DNA of 28,461 bases from JBFWUW01 sp050247075. GTDB taxonomy: Bacteria; Planctomycetota; Planctomycetia; Pirellulales; JBFWUW01. Every line of letters starts with the position of its first letter. Within the stretch, counting starts at the first letter, position 1. Below, one piece after another: positions 23,574 through 28,461 of this stretch. Below the pieces are notes generated by a model. It made no database searches, was not told where the DNA came from, and saw only the letters and a program-made list of their open reading frames with translations. The position numbers and the translations under genes were made by a program. The DNA lies in the NCBI GenBank assembly GCA_050247075.1, contig JBFWUW010000081.1:1-28461 (forward strand), read 5' to 3'.

Positions 23574-24758
23574 TTACCGTCCGGCCAAGGCGGCTCCGGT
23601 TGATTCCAATTTGCCAGCGGCCTTGGAAACGTCTTCCCAGGTAAAACCGGGTTCGCTGCGGCCAAAGTGACCGCCGCTGGCCGTTTGCCGGTAGATCGGA
23701 CGCCGCAGGTCGAGGTACTTGATGATGCCGCCCGGCGTGAGCGGGAAGACCTCTTTCACCAGTTCGCAGATGCGGGCGTCGTCGACCTGGCCCGTGCCAA
23801 AAGTGTCAACCCGCACGCTGACCGGCTGGGTTACGCCAATGGCATAGGCCAATTGCAGTTCGCAGCGGTCGGCCAGGCCGGCCGACACGATCGCCTTGGC
23901 AACGTGGCGGGCCATGTAGGCCGCGCTGCGGTCGACCTTGGTGGGGTCTTTGCCGCTGAACGCTCCGCCACCGTGCCGGCCCCAGCCGCCGTAGGTATCG
24001 ACAATGATCTTGCGGCCCGTCAATCCGCAATCGCCCTGCGGACCGCCGACCACAAATTTGCCCGTGGGGTTGATGTGGTACTTGATGTTCTTGATGTCCA
24101 GATCGGCGGGCAAGCAGGGCTTGATGACCTTTTGCGTGACGAAGTCGTGGATTTCGGCCGAGCCGACATCCGGGCCGTGCTGGGTGGAGACGACAACATT
24201 GTCGATCCGCACCGGCTTGTAGCCATCGAACTCCACGCTGACCTGGCTCTTGCTGTCGGGGCGCAGCCAGTTGACTTCGCCCTTTTGGCGGGCCTCGGTC
24301 AGACGATTAATGATGCGATGCGCCAAGGCAATCGGCAGCGGCATGAGCTCGGGCGTATCGTTGCAGGCATAGCCAAACATCAGCCCTTGGTCGCCCGCCC
24401 CGATCTCTTTGCCCTTGCTGGCGTCTTCATTCACGCCTTGGGCAATGTCGGGGCTCTGCTGGCCAATCGCCAGCAGCACGGAGCAGGTATCGGCGCACAG
24501 GCCCATCTGATCGTCGATGTAGCCGACCTCGCGGATGACCTGGCGGACCACCTTTTGGTAGTCGACGACGGCCTTGGTGGTGATCTCTCCGGACACCATG
24601 ACCAGGCCGGTCGAGGCCATTGTCTCGCAAGCCACGCGGCTGAGGGGGTCTTGCGTCAGGATGGCGTCCAAAACGCCGTCGGAAATCTGGTCGCAGAGTT
24701 TGTCGGGGTGCCCCATGCTGACCGACTCGCTGGTGAATAGATACTTGCCTGCTGACAC
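23574..24758 (-). CDS. metK: S-adenosylmethionine synthetase (methionine adenosyltransferase)
   Basis: The enzyme makes S-adenosylmethionine from methionine and ATP, with release of phosphate and pyrophosphate, in the cytoplasm. From the chosen GTG start the product has 394 residues, the usual MetK length. Family signatures are present in order: GHPDK at 16-20 (substrate-binding His and Asp), the GAGDQGLMFGYA signature near 130-145, and GGGAFSGKDPTKVDRS near 265-280 (ATP and phosphate binding). The core runs to the end (FGRSEPGFTWEDVSKAAGKL) with no gap. The open frame also offers a TTG start at 24809, but GTG 24758 follows GGAG by eight bases and gives the typical N-terminus MSAGKYLFTSESV. 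The gene appears to lead an operon with two membrane proteins of unknown role. Confidence 0.97.
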   Translation of the reverse strand: MSAGKYLFTSESVSMGHPDKLCDQISDGVLDAILTQDPLSRVACETMASTGLVMVSGEITTKAVVDYQKVVRQVIREVGYIDDQMGLCADTCSVLLAIGQQSPDIAQGVNEDASKGKEIGAGDQGLMFGYACNDTPELMPLPIALAHRIINRLTEARQKGEVNWLRPDSKSQVSVEFDGYKPVRIDNVVVSTQHGPDVGSAEIHDFVTQKVIKPCLPADLDIKNIKYHINPTGKFVVGGPQGDCGLTGRKIIVDTYGGWGRHGGGAFSGKDPTKVDRSAAYMARHVAKAIVSAGLADRCELQLAYAIGVTQPVSVRVDTFGTGQVDDARICELVKEVFPLTPGGIIKYLDLRRPIYRQTASGGHFGRSEPGFTWEDVSKAAGKLESTGAALAGR

Positions 24759-24766
24759 GGAGCTGT

Positions 24767-24770
24767 CTCC
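24767..24770 (-). promoter_or_regulatory. metK ribosome binding site deciding a GTG start
   Basis: On the minus strand GGAG(A) is followed by eight bases and GTG at 24756-24758. The alternative TTG at 24807-24809 has no such site and would add 17 residues absent from the normal MetK N-terminus. Confidence 0.8.
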
Positions 24771-24837
24771 TAGCGATTGTGGGTCGGTGGACGAAGGGGT
24801 GCGGGCCAATGATCTAGCAATGCTATCTTATGGCGGC

Positions 24838-24867
24838 ATTATAAGGCTCACCTCTGTCCGACGGCAA
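24838..24867 (-). promoter_or_regulatory. Sigma70-like promoter of metK
   Basis: On the minus strand TTGCCG (24862-24867) and a perfect TATAAT (24838-24843) are 18 bases apart. Transcription would start near 24831, leaving a leader of about 70 bases before the GTG. No SAM riboswitch fold was recognised in that leader. Confidence 0.5.
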
Positions 24868-24934
24868 CGGCAGTCAGGGTAACAGTTGGGGGATTTTGCC
24901 CGGTATTCGGCGGGTGATTGCCCGCCGGTTGACC

Positions 24935-24964
24935 TTGACCCAAGAGCAGCGGGGCACCTATATA
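24935..24964 (+). promoter_or_regulatory. Possible promoter of the HExxH protein gene
   Basis: TTGACC (24935-24940) and TATATA (24959-24964) are 18 bases apart, facing the gene at 25102 with a leader of about 130 bases. A perfect 7-bp hairpin CGGCGGG/CCCGCCG (24908-24927, loop TGATTG) lies just upstream, between this and the divergent metK promoter. The remainder of 24868-25101 shows nothing else recognisable. Confidence 0.4.
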
Positions 24965-25101
24965 CCCCTCCGATCTTCTGCCTTCATTTCCAACATTTCC
25001 GTTAGCGCTTTGCCGCGCCGGCCCGGCTGCGCTCACGGGCCGCGGGCAATGCGATTTGAGCGGCGATGGAATCGCCTCCTATTACTCCCAGGCGACTGTT
25101 C

Positions 25102-25878
25102 ATGAAGCCCGCGACCATCTTCGGCTGGCTGGCCTGTTGCCTGTTGCCGCTGTGCGCGCGGGCAGAGGACTGGGTCGATGGCCGCCAGGCCGATCCGTTC
25201 GTGCTGCGGGCCAACTACCGCCTGGAACAAGACGCCGAATTGTTTACGCAGTTGCAAGATCTGCAAGTCGAGATTGCCCAACTGCTGGCGGTGGAGCGGG
25301 CGGCCGAGCCGGTCGAGCTGTTCTTGTTTCGCGACGAAGCCAGCTACGGCCGATACCTGGCGGCGCGGTTTCCTGGAGTGCCCGCCCGGCGGGCCATGTA
25401 CGTCAAGCATACCGGGCCGGGCATGGTCTTCGCGTATCAAAGCCGCGACTTTGCCGTCGATCTGCGGCACGAAACCACGCACGCCTTGTTGCATGCGGTG
25501 CTGCCTTCGGTGCCACTGTGGCTCGATGAAGGATTGGCCGAATACTTTGAACTGCCGACGGAGGCGCGGGCCTTCGACAACCACTACGCCGCCAGCCTGA
25601 CCTGGCGAATCCGGCTGGGACAAGTGCAGTCGCTGGCCGCGCTGGAGAGCAAACGAGAGCTGTCCGAAATGGGCCGCAACGAATACCGCGATGCTTGGGC
25701 CTGGGTCCACTTCATGCTGCATGGGCCCGACGGCGCACGCGACGAACTGCGCAAGTACCTGTCGGACCTTAAACAGACGGCACATGCGGAGCCGCTTAGC
25801 CGCCGGTTGGAACGCCGCCTGCCAGGCCTGGAGAAGCGGCTGTTGACACACTTCAAGACGTGGCAGCGACCGGAGTAG
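25102..25878 (+). CDS. Secreted HExxH metallopeptidase-like protein (DUF1570-type)
   Basis: The 258-residue product starts with a signal peptide (MKPATIFGWLACCLLPLCAR, cleavage after ARA). The chain FVLRANYRLEQDAELFTQLQ is followed by a helix-rich fold. HETTH at residues 123-127 is the zinc-binding HExxH motif, and WLDEGLAEYFE (140-150) supplies a Glu third ligand, as in gluzincin-type peptidases. This HExxH ... WLxEGLAEYF arrangement is typical of proteins grouped as DUF1570 and of the wider basic secretory protein/M1-like class. The Cys-poor mature chain fits an exported enzyme. Activity and substrate are unproven. ATG 25102 is chosen at the signal peptide; the ribosome binding site is weak (AGGCGA). 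The gene diverges from metK and converges on the membrane protein at 25902. Confidence 0.8.
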   Translation: MKPATIFGWLACCLLPLCARAEDWVDGRQADPFVLRANYRLEQDAELFTQLQDLQVEIAQLLAVERAAEPVELFLFRDEASYGRYLAARFPGVPARRAMYVKHTGPGMVFAYQSRDFAVDLRHETTHALLHAVLPSVPLWLDEGLAEYFELPTEARAFDNHYAASLTWRIRLGQVQSLAALESKRELSEMGRNEYRDAWAWVHFMLHGPDGARDELRKYLSDLKQTAHAEPLSRRLERRLPGLEKRLLTHFKTWQRPE

Positions 25879-25901
25879 GGCGGCGTGCCGGCAACCAACT
25901 T

Positions 25902-26519
25902 TTATTGAGGCTGCTGGCCGACTCTGGATGCATGCGCCGTGCCGCTGCCGGCTGCCTCACGCCAGGCGGAGAGTGCTGTCTCGATGAAGCTGCCTGCCAG
26001 GTAGCCCAGAAAGCCCCCCACGATCGAGGCGGATGCCACGCCTACGACATAACCAGGGTAAAACGTCCACGGTTGCAACGGCTTCCACAAAAGGTAAGAA
26101 CCGACGGCTCCCCCCGCCGCGGCCCCCAGGCAGGTCAGAAAAATCATCGGCCCGCCCGGCGCGGCGTTTTCTCGTAGCCGTGTACCGGGAGCAAAGCCTT
26201 CAACCGGAACGGTCCGCGGGCGCGCCGACAGCCGATCATCAGGTTCGGGCAGGGCCGGCAGCCGTCTGACACGCTCTCCCCAAACCATCCCAGCGACGTG
26301 GGCAAAGACCAACACAGCGCACCAACCGACCAAGATCGACCAGATCGGCCCCATCGCCGACATGGCGGCAAACAACACGCTCAATAGCGACATGCCCAGC
26401 AGCAAGGTCCGCAGCGAAAACTGAAACCGCCGCCCGGTTGATGGCAAGCTACTCCCAATGTCTTCGGTTTTGTGTGGCGGGTGGTACAAGATTAGATCCG
26501 TCCGCTCATGGTTCCGCAT
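25902..26519 (-). CDS. Membrane protein with planctomycete SLRTLLL N-terminus
   Basis: The 205-residue protein carries RFQFSLRTLLLG at residues 31-42, a signature common at the N-terminus of planctomycete membrane proteins. It runs into helices at about 39-55 (LLLGMSLLSVLFAAMSA) and 58-80 (PIWSILVGWCAVLVFAHVAG). A hydrophilic stretch with Pro/Arg/Asp (85-122) separates these from a second hydrophobic pair (MIFLTCLGAAAGGAVGSYLL and YPGYVVGVASASIVGGFLGY), Gly-rich and Glu-bearing. Function is unknown. ATG 26519 has no clear ribosome binding site; a start at Met43 or later would lose the first helix. It lies 62 bases downstream of the TatD gene on the same strand and 23 bases from a convergent gene. 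Confidence 0.7.
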   Translation of the reverse strand: MRNHERTDLILYHPPHKTEDIGSSLPSTGRRFQFSLRTLLLGMSLLSVLFAAMSAMGPIWSILVGWCAVLVFAHVAGMVWGERVRRLPALPEPDDRLSARPRTVPVEGFAPGTRLRENAAPGGPMIFLTCLGAAAGGAVGSYLLWKPLQPWTFYPGYVVGVASASIVGGFLGYLAGSFIETALSAWREAAGSGTAHASRVGQQPQ

Positions 26520-26581
26520 GGGAGAAACTCGCCGCTGGCCCCGTTTCTAACCGGCCATTTCGCATTTTTTTACGCTACGCC

Positions 26582-27469
26582 TTACCTGGCATGGCCGCGG
26601 CCGGCCAGCGGTTGCTTTACCAAGCTTGCTTCGCGCGGGGGGATGCCGGCCAGCACATCGGGCGGAGTAAATTGAAACGCCCGGCTCTGGCTGAAGAACT
26701 TGAGCGGATTGTCGTAGACGACATGCTTGATGAGCGACTCGGGATGCCCGCGCCGCCGCATGGCCATGATAAAGTCGGGCACGGCCGTTGGTTTGCTGGG
26801 GCCCCAGTCGCCGGCCGAATTGACCATCAGCCGTTCCGGCCCGTACAACTCGATCATGTCGGCCGCGCGTTCGGGCGTGCATTTGGTCACGGGGTATAAC
26901 GTCATGCCGGCCCAAAAGCCTTCGTCCAACACGGCCTTAATGGTGTGTTCCTCCACATGGTCGACCAGCACGCGGCTATGGTCGATGCGCCGATCGGCAC
27001 ACAGCATGTCCAAAATCATTCGCGTCCCCTTGTACTTGTCCTCCAGGTGGGGCGTGTGGATCAGGATCTGTTCGTTGGTCTTCATGGCCAGGTCGAGATG
27101 TTCCAAGAACACGATCGACTCGTTGCGGGTGTTCTTGTTCAAGCCAATCTCACCGATTCCCAGCACGCCCGGCTTGTCCAAGAACTCCGGGATCATGGCG
27201 ATCACTTCTCGCGACAGGCTGACGTTTTCGGCCTCCTTAGCATTGATACAGAGCCAGGTGTAGTGCTGGACGTTGAACCAGCCCGCCCGCTTGGGTTCAA
27301 ATTCGGTCAACTGCCGAAAGTAATCGCGGAAGCCGTCCACGCTGCCGCGGTCGTACCCGGCCCAAAACGCCGGCTCGCTCATGCCCACGCAGCCCATTTT
27401 GGCGAGCGTCTCGTAGTCATCCGTAACGCGGGAGACCATGTGAATGTGCGGGTCGAAGTAGAATGACAT
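26582..27469 (-). CDS. TatD-family metal-dependent hydrolase
   Basis: The 295-residue protein has the TatD metal ligands in order: HIH (H8, H10), GEIG with E107, HTPH (H138, H141), DH at 170-171, and GDWG with D221. The family are TIM-barrel metal enzymes, several of them DNases. The variant motifs MVSRVTDDYE, SEPAFWAGYD and VQHYTWLCINAKEA, and the NSAGDWGPS end, look like the EboB-type subgroup found in secondary-metabolite clusters; I recall this resemblance and cannot verify it. No other Ebo-type gene is in the window. It is cytoplasmic, with no signal peptide. ATG 27469 opens directly with the metal motif, so the start is sound although the ribosome binding site is weak. A membrane protein follows after 62 bases. 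Confidence 0.9.
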   Translation of the reverse strand: MSFYFDPHIHMVSRVTDDYETLAKMGCVGMSEPAFWAGYDRGSVDGFRDYFRQLTEFEPKRAGWFNVQHYTWLCINAKEAENVSLSREVIAMIPEFLDKPGVLGIGEIGLNKNTRNESIVFLEHLDLAMKTNEQILIHTPHLEDKYKGTRMILDMLCADRRIDHSRVLVDHVEEHTIKAVLDEGFWAGMTLYPVTKCTPERAADMIELYGPERLMVNSAGDWGPSKPTAVPDFIMAMRRRGHPESLIKHVVYDNPLKFFSQSRAFQFTPPDVLAGIPPREASLVKQPLAGRGHAR

Positions 27470-27535
27470 GGCTTTAACTCATTGGGCGATAGAGGCTTAG
27501 ATCTTTGACTTGCACGGTTTGGTACTTCACTACGG

Positions 27536-28027
27536 CTATATGCCATCCTCGCGCTGAATAGAAAGGCTTTTGCCGGCAGGGTTGAACTCCACCTTGATGC
27601 TATGCTGACAGTTTTGCCAGCCCGACTCAATTGCCGAACGTAGCCACTGCGCAAGCGCTGGCAGTCCATGCTCGCGAAGAAGTTGTCCGACGGTGTGCTT
27701 CAGCTCACGTCGCACTGGATAAACATGCAACGACCAGTGCTTGTCGTACCATCCGCCGTCAACCATGAACTGGGCCCCGCTGTATCCCGGCTTGCTGGGC
27801 GGCTTGTATTTGGCAACCAGAATCGGATAAGGCAGACCTTCGCGAAGAGTCCGGTGGAAGTCGGAGGCTGCGTTTACCGGATTGCCGTAAAACGCGAGGG
27901 TGAATTCCTTGCCATTTGGTGCATCAGCCAATCCTTCGCTGATTGCTTCGGCTCCGATCGGGTACGAAAGCGTCTTTGGCAGTATTGCCTTGTAGCTTGT
28001 CGGGATGATCGGCAGCTTCTCTGTCAC
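27536..28027 (-). CDS. Hypothetical protein, GTG start
   Basis: The 163-residue frame starts with GTG at 28027. No ATG, GTG or TTG stands upstream before the stop near 28139. It opens MTEKLPIIPTSYKAILPKTL and continues with balanced composition (EFTLAFYGNPVNAASDFHRT, GYSGAQFMVDGGWYDKHWSL), a helix (LREHGLPALAQWLRSAIESG) and a charged end. No known family was recognised and no signal peptide or membrane helix is seen. No Shine-Dalgarno site precedes it, so the start is uncertain. It lies 66 bases upstream of the TatD gene on the same strand. GC is lower than in the rest of the window. Confidence 0.55.
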   Translation of the reverse strand: MTEKLPIIPTSYKAILPKTLSYPIGAEAISEGLADAPNGKEFTLAFYGNPVNAASDFHRTLREGLPYPILVAKYKPPSKPGYSGAQFMVDGGWYDKHWSLHVYPVRRELKHTVGQLLREHGLPALAQWLRSAIESGWQNCQHSIKVEFNPAGKSLSIQREDGI

Positions 28028-28461
28028 GGTATCAACACGGTACTTCGTGGAAGGCCTCGGAATCGCTGGAAATAACAGGAATCCTCCGCAATCCGTGGAA
28101 GAAGTTTTCTGTGACGCAAGCGATAACCCACTCGTCGCTTACGGCAAATCATCGATCGTCTACGATGTACGGATCGAAGTAATACATGGCTATGCGCCGC
28201 CTGAGTTTTCAGTTGCCAGGGATGACATTCAAGAAGGCAATCGCCAACTGTGTACCGGCTGTCAACAGCCTCTACTCTCTAGAATATCACGCATGAGAAT
28301 GGATGCTACTGTCAAAAATGTCGACCGCACTGCTGGCACGGTCAGCGCATATCAATCTTGTTGCAGGGCAAGAACTTCCGTAAGAAGCTTGGTGTTGAGC
28401 ATACAACCGATCATCTTGCCGCGGAGGCTGTCTTTGATGGGATGACGCTTGAGCATGGTGA
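28028..28461. other. Right-edge region without a convincing gene
   Basis: About 430 bases of near-50-percent GC. A plus-strand frame (28005-28445) reads plausibly in part (NPLVAYGKSSIVYDVRIEVI) but starts inside the antisense of the 27536-28027 gene, and its codon usage looks neutral. A minus-strand 34-residue frame (28352-28456) is listed separately. The window ends before either can be judged. Confidence 0.4.
28352..28456 (-). CDS. Possible small ORF or gene end at right edge
   Basis: On the minus strand ATG 28456 opens a 34-residue frame, MLKRHPIKDSLRGKMIGCML and on to LALQQD, ending in TGA. The composition is basic but protein-like. It could be an independent small ORF or the C-terminus of a gene starting right of the window. 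Nothing else supports it. Confidence 0.2.
   Translation of the reverse strand: MLKRHPIKDSLRGKMIGCMLNTKLLTEVLALQQD

Noticed and set aside
23667..24740. 357-residue plus-strand frame
   Set aside because: It lies antisense to metK, whose identity and frame are certain.
24759..24830. SAM riboswitch upstream of metK
   Set aside because: The roughly 70-base leader is too short for the common SAM riboswitch folds, and none of their conserved cores is visible.

Overview
The window looks like a chromosomal segment from a planctomycete, probably of the Pirellulales type. Four things suggest this: high GC, many secreted or membrane proteins without a recognised function, the N-terminal signature RFQFSLRTLLLG common in that phylum's membrane proteins, and very large signal-anchored proteins of a type planctomycetes encode. 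No rRNA, tRNA or CRISPR was found. The assignment rests on sequence character only.

Layout. Positions 1-167 are the 3' end of a group II intron (domains V and VI). Positions 168-1608 hold no convincing gene: an AT-rich island near 410-475, then a repeat zone with REP-like hairpins and a 207-bp tandem duplication. An ABC-2 type permease (1609-2388, +) converges on a minus-strand pair: a secreted protein of unknown function (4697-6445) followed by a GT39/PMT-like membrane glycosyltransferase (2402-4675). Divergent from that pair is a secreted CehA/McbA-type PHP metallohydrolase (6674-8965, +). A repeat-bearing gap at 8966-9186 separates it from a minus-strand pair: a four-helix membrane protein (10268-10849) and a secreted protein (9187-10161).

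The centrepiece is 11210-22580 (+): two overlapping genes for exported, membrane-anchored giants of 1164 and 2627 residues. They contain three divergent copies of one architecture: an N-terminal export segment, a short VPY / LPY-xx-F-xELW motif, a beta-rich ectodomain with a recurring YRL...LP-G...DG-PVKP element, and C-terminal membrane helices. In the second gene two copies are fused head to tail, and an internal membrane block plus a signal-like stretch marks the junction.

Downstream on the minus strand, metK (23574-24758, GTG start with a good Shine-Dalgarno site) leads a probable operon with two uncharacterised membrane proteins. Divergent from metK is a secreted HExxH metallopeptidase-like protein (25102-25878, +). 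After it come, on the minus strand, a two-domain membrane protein, a TatD-family hydrolase and a hypothetical protein at the right edge, where GC falls.

The only clear housekeeping function is SAM synthesis (MetK). Most of the other genes point to the cell envelope: glycosyl transfer, export, surface proteins and hydrolases. The giant three-module pair is the best candidate for an undescribed system; its function cannot be read from the sequence.
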